Shown here: in pieces, positions 37,238 to 46,563 of the stretch
Numbering within the stretch: the first letter of the stretch is position 1
How the letters are laid out: every line of letters starts with the position of its first letter
NCBI RefSeq assembly: GCF_003627755.1
Contig: NZ_CP032696.1
Coordinates: 1-64,000, forward strand
Source of the DNA: Rhizobium jaguaris
Lineage (GTDB): Bacteria; Pseudomonadota; Alphaproteobacteria; Rhizobiales; Rhizobiaceae
DNA length: 64,000 nt
Direction of reading: 5' to 3'
Translations under genes and position numbers: made by a program
The notes under the pieces: generated by a model
What the model saw: the letters and a program-made list of their open reading frames with translations, nothing else
The model's database searches: none
Told to the model about the DNA's origin: nothing

Positions 37238-37819
37238 ATGAACATCCTCGCACTGAGTGGCAACGTCAAAAGACCATCTAGGACGGCGTCTCTGGTCAAC
37301 CTCGCCGCCGATCGCCTGCGGCAACGCGTTGGTGGCCACGTGCAGTCCATCGAGCTTGTCGACGCGGCGCCCGTGCTCTTTCGCGCGCTTAGAGCGGACC
37401 AGCTCGATACCGAGGGCAAGGCAATCATTGCCGCGGTGGAAGGCGCCGATATCATCATCGTTGGATCGCCCGTCTATCGCGCGTCCTACAGCGGCGCGCT
37501 GAAGCATCTGTTTGACCTCGTCGACTATCGAGCGCTGACGGGCAAGCGTGTCGTCCTCGCCGCAACCGGCGGCACGCCGTTGCATGGCCTGATGCTTGAG
37601 CACCAATTGCGCCCGCTCTTCGGCTTCTTCAATGCGTTAACGCTCCCGACCGCAATCTATGCGCTCGAGGACGACTTTACAGATTACGAACTCACGAACC
37701 CTGCCGTCCTCCAGCGTATCGATCGAGCCGTCGAGGAGGTCGCAGTAATCACGCCAGCGCTCGGCATTGGAGCGACCGCTACTGCCGCGCCGGGCAAACA
37801 CAGCGGATTGGCGGCTTAG
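37238..37819 (+). CDS. NAD(P)H-dependent FMN reductase (SsuE/MsuE type)
   Basis: A 193-residue flavodoxin-like reductase that supplies FMNH2. Seen are the phosphate loop SGNVKRPSRTASLVN, the VGSPVYRASYSGALKHLFD core and LAATGGTPLHGLMLEHQLRPLFGFF. This pattern is typical of the SsuE/MsuE/SfnE group, the partner of two-component flavin monooxygenases. There is no clear Shine-Dalgarno before the ATG, so the message may be leaderless. It is the first gene of an operon with sfnG and sfnB, and would feed reduced flavin to SfnG. Confidence 0.9.
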   Translation: MNILALSGNVKRPSRTASLVNLAADRLRQRVGGHVQSIELVDAAPVLFRALRADQLDTEGKAIIAAVEGADIIIVGSPVYRASYSGALKHLFDLVDYRALTGKRVVLAATGGTPLHGLMLEHQLRPLFGFFNALTLPTAIYALEDDFTDYELTNPAVLQRIDRAVEEVAVITPALGIGATATAAPGKHSGLAA

Positions 37820-37852
37820 TCCATAGAACGAAATTCAAGAGGGAGCCCTTAG

Positions 37853-38962
37853 ATGTCTTTTTCCAATGCCTCGACCGATCCGGTCAAATTTGCTTATTGG
37901 GTGCCGAACGTTTCGGGCGGCCTGGTGATTTCGAATATCGAACAGCGCACAAGCTGGACAATCGAATACAACAGAAAGCTTGCGCAGATCGCCGAAGCGA
38001 GCGGGTTCGACTATGCCTTGAGCCAGATCCGTTTCACGGCGGGTTATGGAGCGGAATTTCAGCATGAGTCCGTTTCCTTCAGTCACGCCCTGCTTGAATC
38101 GACGACGACATTGAAGGTGATCGCGGCGATCCTGCCAGGTCCTTGGAATCCGGCCCTTGCCGCAAAGCAGATTGCCACCATCAACCACCTGACCAACGGG
38201 CGCGTCGCAGTCAATATCGTCAGTGGCTGGTTCCGCGGCGAATTTGCGGCCATTGGCGAGCACTGGCTTGATCATGATGAGCGCTATCGTCGCTCGGAGG
38301 AGTTCATCCGTGCACTTCGCGGCATCTGGACCGAGGACAATTTCACCTTCCGCGGCGATTTCTATCGCTTCAACAATTATTCGCTGAAGCCGAAACCGAT
38401 CGACCCGCAGCCGGAGATTTTCCAGGGCGGCTCCTCCCGTGCCGCTCGCGACATGGCGGCCCGGGTGTCTGACTGGTATTTCACCAACGGCAATACGCCG
38501 GCCGAGATCCGCAAGCAGGTTGACGACATCCGATCGAAGGCCAAGGAGAATGGCCATTCCGTGCGGATCGGGGTAAACGCCTTCGCAATCGTGCGCGAGA
38601 CGGAGGAAGAAGCCAAGGCAGTGCTTGCCGAGATCATCGAGAAGGCCAATCCCGAGGCGGTCAATGCTTTCGGGCATGAAGTGAAGAACGCCGGCAAGGC
38701 GTCGCCGGAAGGCGAAGGAAACTGGGCGAAATCCTCTTTCGAAGATCTCGTTCAATATAATGACGGCTTCCGCTCGAACCTCATCGGCACGCCACGGCAG
38801 GTTGCCGAGCGGGTTGTCGCGCTGAAGCAGGCGGGTGCGGATCTGATCCTGCTGGGTTTCCTGCATTTCCAGGAGGAGGTCGAGTATTTCGGCAAGCATG
38901 TGATCCCGCTGGTTCGTGAGCTCGAAGAGGCTGCTAGTACCCAGCCAGTGGCGGCCGAATAG
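37853..38962 (+). CDS. sfnG: dimethyl sulfone monooxygenase, FMNH2-dependent
   Basis: A 369-residue luciferase-like monooxygenase. The start KFAYWVPNVSGGLVISNIEQ and the block NHLTNGRVAVNIVSGWFRGE are characteristic of SfnG, which oxidises dimethyl sulfone to methanesulfinate for sulfur supply. The barrel core has the expected length. GGGAG precedes the ATG. It lies 33 bases after the FMN reductase and 120 bases before a Liv-type transporter gene. The name is by strong motif similarity; a related sulfone or sulfonate substrate is possible. Confidence 0.9.
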   Translation: MSFSNASTDPVKFAYWVPNVSGGLVISNIEQRTSWTIEYNRKLAQIAEASGFDYALSQIRFTAGYGAEFQHESVSFSHALLESTTTLKVIAAILPGPWNPALAAKQIATINHLTNGRVAVNIVSGWFRGEFAAIGEHWLDHDERYRRSEEFIRALRGIWTEDNFTFRGDFYRFNNYSLKPKPIDPQPEIFQGGSSRAARDMAARVSDWYFTNGNTPAEIRKQVDDIRSKAKENGHSVRIGVNAFAIVRETEEEAKAVLAEIIEKANPEAVNAFGHEVKNAGKASPEGEGNWAKSSFEDLVQYNDGFRSNLIGTPRQVAERVVALKQAGADLILLGFLHFQEEVEYFGKHVIPLVRELEEAASTQPVAAE

Positions 38963-39082
38963 GCTCGCCGCAGCAAAATATCTCATAAGTGAAACATGAT
39001 GGGTGCGTGGGCCGATTGGTCCACGCCGACGGGATTGGCGTGCCATGTTCAAGCCGCGCCCGAGCCGAATGGAGGACACTGA

Positions 39083-39994
39083 ATGCCTGCCGCGACCTAT
39101 TCCCTTGACGTGCTGGATCCCGGTACGCTGCGGGGCTCCGGCGACCAGATTGCCCGCGCGTTGCCACCGGGCAAGACCGGCGGCATCCCGCAGCATGACG
39201 AAGAGACCCATGCTCTCTCTTTGCATGGCATCAGCCTGTCATTCGGTGGCGTCGCTGCCTTGGTCGATGTAGACCTTTCTGTTGAGCCGGGGGAGATCCG
39301 GGCGATCATCGGTCCGAATGGCGCCGGCAAGAGCTCGCTGATCAACGTCATCAGCGGTGTCTATCGCTCGAACCATGGCCATGTTCGTATCGGTTCCCAC
39401 ACTTATCGCCATGTGCCGACGGGACGGCTGGCGTCGCTCGGCGTTGCGCGCACGTTCCAGAACCTCGCATTGTTCAAGGGTTTGAGCGTCATCGATAACG
39501 TCATCGCCGGTCGGGCCTATACGGTGGGCTCGAGCTTTGCCGAACAGATCCTCGGCCTTGGCCGCGCACGCCGCGAAGAGGCGGATGCGCGTGAGCGGGC
39601 GGCCCGTATTATCGGGTTCCTGCATCTGGATCAGGTCAGCGATCGTCTCGTAGGCACGCTGCCCTATGGGCTGCAAAAACGCGTCGAGCTCGCCCGCGCG
39701 CTGGTGGCCGAACCGAAGGTCCTGCTCCTGGACGAGCCCATGGCGGGAATGACGGCGAGCGAAAAGAACGACATGGCCGACTTCATCCGGACTGCCCGAG
39801 ATCAGTATGACACCACGGTCATCCTTATCGAACACGATATCGGCGTGGTCATGCAGCTTTCCGACCGGATCGCGGTCCTCGACTACGGCCGCAAGATCGC
39901 CGACGGCAGCCCGGACGAGATCCGTTCCGACGAGCGCGTCATCGACGCCTATCTCGGCGTCGTCGCGGAAAACGAGGATGGGGAGGGCATCTGA
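39083..39994 (+). CDS. ABC transporter ATP-binding protein (LivG type)
   Basis: A 303-residue ATPase. A 50-residue extension precedes the fold, which starts LHGISLSFGGVAALVDVDLS. Walker A is GPNGAGKSS, the signature is LPYGLQKRVELARAL and Walker B is VLLLDEPMAG. GGAGG precedes the ATG. It overlaps the next permease gene by one base. In this operon the Liv-type system most likely imports an organosulfur compound or its amide, not branched-chain amino acids; this is inferred from the neighbours. Confidence 0.92.
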   Translation: MPAATYSLDVLDPGTLRGSGDQIARALPPGKTGGIPQHDEETHALSLHGISLSFGGVAALVDVDLSVEPGEIRAIIGPNGAGKSSLINVISGVYRSNHGHVRIGSHTYRHVPTGRLASLGVARTFQNLALFKGLSVIDNVIAGRAYTVGSSFAEQILGLGRARREEADARERAARIIGFLHLDQVSDRLVGTLPYGLQKRVELARALVAEPKVLLLDEPMAGMTASEKNDMADFIRTARDQYDTTVILIEHDIGVVMQLSDRIAVLDYGRKIADGSPDEIRSDERVIDAYLGVVAENEDGEGI

Positions 39995-40890
39995 TGGCAG
40001 ATTTCGACTGGCTGTTTCTGATCGAAGTGCTGGTTGGCGGCTTGCTGTCGGGCGTGATGTATTCGCTCGTCGCCATCGGTTTCGTGCTGATCTATAAGAC
40101 GTCGGGCGTCCTCAATTTCGCTCAAGGGGCGATGTTGCTATTTGCCGCACTGACCTTCGTCAGCCTTCTTGAGCGCGGCGTCCCCTTTGCCTTGGCGCTC
40201 GTCATTACATTCGCTGTCATGGTGCTGATCGGTCTCGCCGTCGAGCGCACGGTGCTGCGGCCGTTGGCCAACAAGCCGCCGATCACGCTTTTCATGGCGA
40301 CGCTTGGGCTCTCCTATATCATCGAGGGGGCGGCTCAGCTCATCTGGGGCACGCAGGTCCACGGTCTGGAGCTCGGGATCGAGGATGTTCCCTTCGATGT
40401 CGGCGGCGTATTCATCAGCCAGTTCGATCTATTTGCCGCCGCCGTCGCCGGATTGATGGTGGCGGTGCTGTCTGCCTTCTTCCGCTATACCCGAATTGGG
40501 TTGGCATTCAGGGCCGTAGCAGATGATCAGTTCGCCGCGCTTGCGGTCGGGCTTAAACTGCCCTGGATTTGGGCAACGGTCTGGGCGGCTGCCGGTGTCG
40601 TGGCGCTGGTTGCTGGCCTGTTGTGGGGCGCCCGGCTCGGCGTGCAGTTCTCCCTCTCGCTGGTGGTGCTCAAAGCGCTGCCCGTTCTCGTGCTCGGCGG
40701 CTTTGATTCCATTCTGGGTGCGATCGTCGGCGGTCTCCTGATCGGCGCGACCGAGAAGCTCGCGGAAGTTTATATCGGCGAATATTTCGGCGGCGGCATC
40801 GAAAGTTGGATCGCCTATGTCGCAGCACTCGCCTTCCTGCTCATCCGCCCCTCCGGCCTGTTTGGGCAAAAGCTCGTGGAAAGGGTCTGA
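39994..40890 (+). CDS. ABC transporter permease (LivH type)
   Basis: A 298-residue inner membrane protein with about eight hydrophobic helices, starting with LIEVLVGGLLSGVMYSLVAI and GFVLIYKTSGVLNFAQGAM, the standard LivH pattern. The ATG overlaps the previous stop (TGATG). The partner permease starts at 40892. Confidence 0.92.
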   Translation: MADFDWLFLIEVLVGGLLSGVMYSLVAIGFVLIYKTSGVLNFAQGAMLLFAALTFVSLLERGVPFALALVITFAVMVLIGLAVERTVLRPLANKPPITLFMATLGLSYIIEGAAQLIWGTQVHGLELGIEDVPFDVGGVFISQFDLFAAAVAGLMVAVLSAFFRYTRIGLAFRAVADDQFAALAVGLKLPWIWATVWAAAGVVALVAGLLWGARLGVQFSLSLVVLKALPVLVLGGFDSILGAIVGGLLIGATEKLAEVYIGEYFGGGIESWIAYVAALAFLLIRPSGLFGQKLVERV

Positions 40891-40891
40891 T

Positions 40892-41935
40892 ATGGCTGTC
40901 ATTACCGCCGATCTTCATCTCACACGGTTCTTCAGTCGTTGGCTGACACCGATTGCCATCCTTGCAGGCGCCTACCTCGTGGTTCCCTTTATCGGTTCGA
41001 CCTATCTGTTCGAGGCAATCCTTTTGCCGTTCCTGGCGCTCAGCCTTGCCGGGGTCGGGCTGAATCTGCTTACCGGTTATGCAGGCCAGGTCTCGCTCGG
41101 AAGCGCTGCCTTCATGGCCGTCGGTGCCTTTGCCGCTTACAATTTTAATCTACGCGTCGATAGCCTGCCTTTGATCGTCAGTATCTTGCTGGCCGGCCTT
41201 CTAGCGGCGGTAATTGGCATCGTCTTCGGCCTGCCAAGCCTCAGATTGAAGGGTTTTTATCTGGCGGTGTCGACGCTGGCCGCGCAGTTCTTCGTGCAGT
41301 GGGCTCTCACTAAGTTTAGCTGGTTTTCCAACGACTCTGCTTCAGGCGTCATCGATGCGCCACCTTTGACGCTTGCCGGCGTGGAATTTACAGGTCCGGC
41401 AGGCCGCTATCTCTTTTCGCTTACCATCGTCGTGGTGCTAACCTTCCTGGCGCATCGGCTGACGATGTCTCAAACCGGCCGCAACTTCATCGCCGTTCGG
41501 GACAATGAGATCGCGGCGCGCATCATCGGCGTGCCCGTGCTGAGAACCAAGTTGCTGGCCTTCGCGATCTCCTCTTTCATCATCGCGGTTGCGGGAGCGC
41601 TTTGGGCCTTTGCTTATCTGAGGACCGTCGAGCCGGCCGGCTTCAATCTCGACCGATCGTTCCAGATCCTTTTCATCATCATCATCGGCGGGCTTGCCTC
41701 GACGCGGGGCGCCTTTCTCGGCGCCGCCCTGATCGTCGTCTTTCCGCTCGTGCTGTCCCGACTGGGCTCGTTCCTGCTCGGTGATGTCTTCGATTCCGGC
41801 GTGCTCGACATGAGCCAGCGCATCGTGCTCGGCGCCCTGATCATTCTGTTTCTGATCCTCGAACCGGACGGGCTTTCCTCCCTCTGGGGCGAGATCCGAA
41901 GGCGGTTCGGCTCTGCCGTCAGCAGGCCGGCCTGA
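40892..41935 (+). CDS. ABC transporter permease (LivM type)
   Basis: A 347-residue permease with multiple helices and the LivM block LNLLTGYAGQVSLGSAAFMA, with GLPSLRLKGFYLAVSTLA later. ATG 40892 is one base after the previous stop; a longer frame from 40817 would overlap LivH and was rejected. Confidence 0.92.
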   Translation: MAVITADLHLTRFFSRWLTPIAILAGAYLVVPFIGSTYLFEAILLPFLALSLAGVGLNLLTGYAGQVSLGSAAFMAVGAFAAYNFNLRVDSLPLIVSILLAGLLAAVIGIVFGLPSLRLKGFYLAVSTLAAQFFVQWALTKFSWFSNDSASGVIDAPPLTLAGVEFTGPAGRYLFSLTIVVVLTFLAHRLTMSQTGRNFIAVRDNEIAARIIGVPVLRTKLLAFAISSFIIAVAGALWAFAYLRTVEPAGFNLDRSFQILFIIIIGGLASTRGAFLGAALIVVFPLVLSRLGSFLLGDVFDSGVLDMSQRIVLGALIILFLILEPDGLSSLWGEIRRRFGSAVSRPA

Positions 41936-42031
41936 CCAAGCCGGGGCACAAGCTCCGCAGACATCAAACCCATCGCTCATTCAACCCAGTTCCGGCCATC
42001 ACACCGGACAATACCCGGAGTGTATCCAAAC

Positions 42032-43366
42032 ATGACCATGCTTGCGAAATTGAAGGCCGCCGTCATAGCAACTGGACTGGCCGTCTCGGCCGCGATACCG
42101 GCCGCCCATGCCGACGAACAATATTTTCCGCTACAAAGCTATCGCGTTGGGCCCTATGCGGCCGGCGGTACCGGCTTCTTCGGCGGTTTCATCGATTACC
42201 TGAACCTCATCAACACGCGGGATGGCGGCGTCAACGGCGTCAAGCTCACCTGGTCGGAAGCGGAAACGCAATACGAGGTCGAACGCGGCGTCGAGGCCTA
42301 CGAGCGTCTCAAGAGCAATCCGAATATCGCCGCCTGGAACCCGCTTTCCGTGGGTATCGCCTATGCCATGATCGACCGCATCACGCAGGACAAGGTGCCG
42401 TTGATCACCATCAACCACGGTCGCACGGATTCCACCGACGGCCGCGTTTTCCCCTATGTCTTTCCGCTGCTGCTCAATCCCTACAGCGAGACCTCGGGCA
42501 TCGTGAACTACATCGGCTCGAAGCTCGGCGGCCTCGACAAGCTGAAGGGCAAGAAGATCATCGTGCTGTATCACGGCTCGCCTTACGGCAAGGAAACGAT
42601 CCCGATCTATGAACTCCTGTCGCAGAAATACGGCTTCGAACTGCAGCAGATCGAGGTGCCGCATCCCGGCAATGAGCAACAGGCGCAATGGCTGACGATC
42701 CGCCGCGCCAAGCCGGATTACGTCGTGCTGCGCGGCTGGGGTGTCATGAACCCGGTCGCCCTGAAAACCGCGGCCAAGACCGGCTTTCCTGCAGACCATA
42801 TCATCGGCAATGTCTGGTCGAACTCGGAAGAGGACGTGATCCCGGCCGGCGACGCCGCGAAGGGATATACCGCCATCACCACCCAGGCTTCCGGCACGGA
42901 GTATCCGATCGTCCAGGAGATCGTGAAGACGCTCTACGACAACGGCAAGGGTAATCTCGAAGACAAAAAGCGCATCGGCTCCGTCTATCACAATCTCGGC
43001 ATCGTCAACGGCATCCTGAATGTGGAAGCGATCCGTATTGCCCAGGAAAAATTCGGACACCGGACCCTGACTGGCGACGAGGTTCGCTGGGGCTTCGAGC
43101 ATCTGCAGCTTGATCCGGCTCGCGTCGAGGCGCTTGGCGCCAAGGGTCTGTTCCATTCCATCAACGTCACCTGGGACAATCACGAGGGCAATGGCTACGT
43201 GACCTTCCAGCAGTGGGACGGCAAGAAATGGAACGTCGTCTCCGATTGGATTGCGCCGGACTGGGCACTGCTCCGGCCGATCATTGAGAAATCGTCGGAA
43301 GCCTACGCCAAGGAAAAGGGCATCAAGTTGCGCACGTCTGAAGACGCACAGGCCGTGACGAACTGA
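42032..43366 (+). CDS. ABC transporter substrate-binding protein (Liv type)
   Basis: A 444-residue periplasmic binding protein with a signal peptide (MTMLAKLKAAVIATGLAVSA, cleaved near AHA) and a type I Peripla_BP fold: QSYRVGPYAAGGTGFFGGFI, with KIIVLYHGSPYGKETIP further on. It is about 60 residues longer than LivK, as is common for the amide/urea-type subgroup. A GTG at 42020 is an alternative start. The ligand is unknown. Confidence 0.9.
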   Translation: MTMLAKLKAAVIATGLAVSAAIPAAHADEQYFPLQSYRVGPYAAGGTGFFGGFIDYLNLINTRDGGVNGVKLTWSEAETQYEVERGVEAYERLKSNPNIAAWNPLSVGIAYAMIDRITQDKVPLITINHGRTDSTDGRVFPYVFPLLLNPYSETSGIVNYIGSKLGGLDKLKGKKIIVLYHGSPYGKETIPIYELLSQKYGFELQQIEVPHPGNEQQAQWLTIRRAKPDYVVLRGWGVMNPVALKTAAKTGFPADHIIGNVWSNSEEDVIPAGDAAKGYTAITTQASGTEYPIVQEIVKTLYDNGKGNLEDKKRIGSVYHNLGIVNGILNVEAIRIAQEKFGHRTLTGDEVRWGFEHLQLDPARVEALGAKGLFHSINVTWDNHEGNGYVTFQQWDGKKWNVVSDWIAPDWALLRPIIEKSSEAYAKEKGIKLRTSEDAQAVTN

Positions 43367-43455
43367 GCCCCGTGGCTGGGCATCGGCAGCGCGGCCATGC
43401 TGCCGTCTGCCGGTGCCCGGCTCGCCTACGAAACCGCACTGAAATTGGGTGGACC

Positions 43456-44250
43456 ATGGCTGGAAAAGACGTTCTGCTGAGCGTGGACGGGATCAAAGCG
43501 ACCTATAATGGGGCAATCACGGCGCTTCACGGTGTGAGCCTCACACTGCGCCGCGGCGAGATTCTGGCGCTGCTGGGTGCTAACGGCGCCGGCAAGACGA
43601 CGACTCTCAAGGCAATTTCGAATCTGCTTCCGGCCGAGCGCGGCGAAATTACCGCCGGCGGCGTTCTATACGAGGGCCGCGACGTCACCACGGCAACGCC
43701 GGCCGAATTGGTGCGCGCCGGTCTGGTGCAGGTCCTTGAGGGCCGGCATTGCTTCCGCAATTTGTCCATCGAGGAAAATCTCGTTTCCGGCGGTCTCGGA
43801 CGGAGCGGCTCGCGCGCCGAGATCGCCGCGGATCTGGAGAGAATCTACACGATTTTTCCCCGACTGAAGGAGAAGCGCCGCGCATTGGCCGGCCTTACGT
43901 CAGGCGGTGAACAGCAAATGACGGCGATCGGCCGTGCGCTGATGTCGCGTCCAAAGCTTTTGGTGCTCGACGAGCCGTCCATGGGGCTGGCCCCGATGGT
44001 CGTGCAGGACATTTTCCGGACGCTGCGGCGGCTCAATGTTGAAAGCGGTCTTTCCATTCTCGTTGCCGAACAGAATTCGGCGATTGCTCTGCGCTATGCG
44101 GACCGCGCGACAGTCCTCGAAAACGGCGCCGCCGTGCTTTCGGGAGATGCGGCCGAGTTGCGCGGGCGCGAGGACGTTAAGGCATTTTATCTCGGCCAGA
44201 AAACCACGCCGGTACCCACACCCGCCGCAACAGGCCTCCCACCGGCCTGA
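43456..44250 (+). CDS. ABC transporter ATP-binding protein (LivF type)
   Basis: A 264-residue ATPase: IKATYNGAITALHGVSLTLR, Walker A GANGAGKTT, signature LTSGGEQQMTAIGRAL and Walker B LLVLDEPSMGLAP. It is the second ATPase of the Liv-type system. ATG 43456 follows GGGTGG; the frame extends upstream to 43372 without family similarity. Confidence 0.92.
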   Translation: MAGKDVLLSVDGIKATYNGAITALHGVSLTLRRGEILALLGANGAGKTTTLKAISNLLPAERGEITAGGVLYEGRDVTTATPAELVRAGLVQVLEGRHCFRNLSIEENLVSGGLGRSGSRAEIAADLERIYTIFPRLKEKRRALAGLTSGGEQQMTAIGRALMSRPKLLVLDEPSMGLAPMVVQDIFRTLRRLNVESGLSILVAEQNSAIALRYADRATVLENGAAVLSGDAAELRGREDVKAFYLGQKTTPVPTPAATGLPPA

Positions 44251-44282
44251 TCGGCCGCCATCGTCAACCAGGAGAAACCATC

Positions 44283-45530
44283 ATGACGCTCTCACAGGTC
44301 AATACCGAAAATGCCGTCAAGGCTGTGCCGGCGGTTCCTCGCCCGGGCGAGCCTGCCCATGTCATCAAAGACGATGCCGAGGCAATCGCCGTTGCCCGCG
44401 GGCTTGCCGCCGAATTCGTGAAAGACTCGGCCAAGCGCGACCGCGAACGCATTTGGCCCGTCGCTGAGCTGGATGCCTTCTCTCAAAGCGGCTTGTGGTC
44501 CATCAATGTGCCAAAAGCCTTCGGCGGTCCGGAGGTGTCGTACGCCACGCTCGCAAAGGTTATCGAGATCATATCGGCAGCGGATTCCTCGATCGGCCAG
44601 ATCGCCCAGAACCATCTGGGCGTCGTTGCCGCTATCCGGACCGTATCGGATCCCGCCCAACAGAAACTTCTGTTTGCCGAGGTGCTGAAGGGCACCCGCT
44701 TCGGCAACGCTTTTTCGGAATTCGGTTCCAAACGGGCGGTCGATTTCGAGACGCGCTTCACCGATGCCGGCGACCACGTCGTCGTCAACGGGCGCAAGTT
44801 CTATTCCTCCGGCGCGCTGCTCGCGCATCTCGTGCCGATCGTCGCGCTCGATGACGAAGGGCGGGCCTGGTATGCGATTGCCGAGCGGGATGCGCCTGGG
44901 CTCACCGTCATCGATGACTGGTCCTCGTTCGGGCAGCGCACGACGCTGTCGGGCACCGTGCTGCTCGACAACGTCAAGGTGCCGAAGACCCATCTCGTGC
45001 CTGGATACAAGGGCTATGAAGTGCCGACCGCCGATGGCGCGATTTTCCAGATCATCCAGGTTGCCGTCGACACCGGTATCGCGCAGGCCGCCATTGACGA
45101 GACGGTCGCCTTCGTGCGCACCAAGAGCCGGGCATGGGTCGACAGCGGCCAGGATCATGCCTGGGAGGATCCCTATACGATCCAGGCCGTCGGCGACCTG
45201 ACCTTGCGCCTGCATGCCGCGCAAGCGCTTCTGGAAAAAGCCGGCTATGCAATCGATCGCGCCGTGCTGAACCCCAATGCGGACACCGTCGCCGAAGCGC
45301 AGATCGTGACGGCAGAGGCCAAGATCCTGTCGACCGAAATCGCAATTGCGGCGACCAATAAGCTGTTCGAACTCGCAGGCACCCGCTCAACGCTCGCCGA
45401 ACACAATCTCGATCGCCATTGGCGCAATGCGCGCACCCATACGCTCCATGACCCTGTGCGCTGGAAATACGCCATTCTCGGAAGATACTTCCTGAATGGC
45501 GAAAATCCTCCCCTGCATGCATGGAGTTGA
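44283..45530 (+). CDS. sfnB: SfnB-type acyl-CoA dehydrogenase-like flavoprotein
   Basis: A 415-residue member of the acyl-CoA dehydrogenase superfamily, of the SfnB sulfur-acquisition group, with IGQIAQNHLGVVAAIRTVSD, GNAFSEFGSKRAVDF and a C-terminal HWRNARTHTLHDP. This group carries out flavin-dependent oxygenation of organosulfur compounds. It follows LivF by 32 bases and ends the eight-gene operon. The C-terminal DPVRWKYAILGRYFLNGENP is also typical. Confidence 0.88.
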   Translation: MTLSQVNTENAVKAVPAVPRPGEPAHVIKDDAEAIAVARGLAAEFVKDSAKRDRERIWPVAELDAFSQSGLWSINVPKAFGGPEVSYATLAKVIEIISAADSSIGQIAQNHLGVVAAIRTVSDPAQQKLLFAEVLKGTRFGNAFSEFGSKRAVDFETRFTDAGDHVVVNGRKFYSSGALLAHLVPIVALDDEGRAWYAIAERDAPGLTVIDDWSSFGQRTTLSGTVLLDNVKVPKTHLVPGYKGYEVPTADGAIFQIIQVAVDTGIAQAAIDETVAFVRTKSRAWVDSGQDHAWEDPYTIQAVGDLTLRLHAAQALLEKAGYAIDRAVLNPNADTVAEAQIVTAEAKILSTEIAIAATNKLFELAGTRSTLAEHNLDRHWRNARTHTLHDPVRWKYAILGRYFLNGENPPLHAWS

Positions 45531-45676
45531 CGATCCGAACAGGTTTCTCGCGACGAAGCAAACCAAATGCGGCCTCTGCCAAACACATGGCGGAGGCTAT
45601 CTGCACTATCAAAAACTAGCGCAGGTCAATGGTAAGAGGAGCTACCAAGCACCGTTGCGTCTAGAAGCATCAATTT

Positions 45677-46096
45677 TCAAGGCTCCCAGAATAGCGGAGA
45701 CGTCCAAATTCGGGATTGGTCCCGCTGACGCGCCGTTATGAACAGCGGATGTTCTCGTCCCGGATCGAGCTCGAGTTCGTGCAACGAGATCTCGCCCGCA
45801 AGATCCCTGGACAGTGGTTTGATTGCCTGGATACCAGGCTTCTCGTCATAGGAGCCGATCGCGACCCGCATGCCCGATTTGTTCAACTTGGCTGCTGCCT
45901 TTTTCAGGACCTGGACCTCGCGATGGACACACAAGACCTCCGCCATCTTCTGCTCGAACTCGGCATCGCGACGTTTCAGATAGTGGCGTATCTTGTGCGG
46001 TTTAATGTCCTCCTGGCCAAGGAGCTTGCTCACGATACCCTGAACCAGACGGGCCAGACAGGAATGTCCGGCCCGCCGGTCCGTCGCAAAGGACAT
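45677..46096 (-). pseudogene. IS630-family transposase relic
   Basis: The minus-strand frame has IKPHKIRHYLKRRDAEFEQK, AEVLCVHREVQ and IGSYDEKPGIQAI, the IS630-type block before and at the first catalytic Asp. The frame then loses similarity and the DDE remainder is absent. It sits between the organosulfur operon and a CoA ligase relic. Confidence 0.85.
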
Positions 46097-46110
46097 GAGG
46101 GAAATATCCT

Positions 46111-46558
46111 CAGCCCATCAGCCCATGAGGACAGTTTCAGCCGGGAAATTCTGCCACCGGTGGACACCTGGCCCGATCTTCTGCTCGATGGCTTCGATTA
46201 CCCTGATCGTCTGAACGTCGCTGTCGAACTGACCGATGCCATGGTCGCGAAGGGGTTTGGCGATCGTGCCGCCTTGATCGGCGCAAGGCGCCGGCGAACC
46301 TACAAAGAGCTTGCAAACGGGACCAATCGCCTCGCAAACGCGCTTGTGGATCACTTGGGCGTGAGGCTGGGCAACAGGGTGCTGATTCGCTCGGCGAATA
46401 ATCCCGCGATGGTGACGTGCTTGTTGGCTGCGACAAAGGGGGCGCCGTTGTCGTCAACACCATGCCGATGCCGCGCCGGAGAATTGACCAAGTATCACAA
46501 CAAGGCCGAGATCAGCCATGCACTTTGCGACATCCGGCTGATGGATGAACTACAATAG
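46111..46558 (+). pseudogene. aryl-CoA ligase relic (2-aminobenzoate-CoA ligase-like)
   Basis: The plus strand gives FSREILPPVDTWPDLLLDGF, RTYKELANGTNRLANALVD, RVLIRSANNPAMVTCLLAAT and KAEISHALCDIRLMDEL, the N-terminal quarter of an aromatic acid-CoA ligase. A short frame error near 46440 disturbs the segment before ELTKY. The ATP and CoA binding parts are missing. Confidence 0.75.
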
Positions 46559-46563
46559 AAGCA

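Noticed and set aside
37835..39226. A 463-codon minus-strand ORF
   Set aside because: Antisense to sfnG and the start of the LivG gene, both of which carry clear family motifs.
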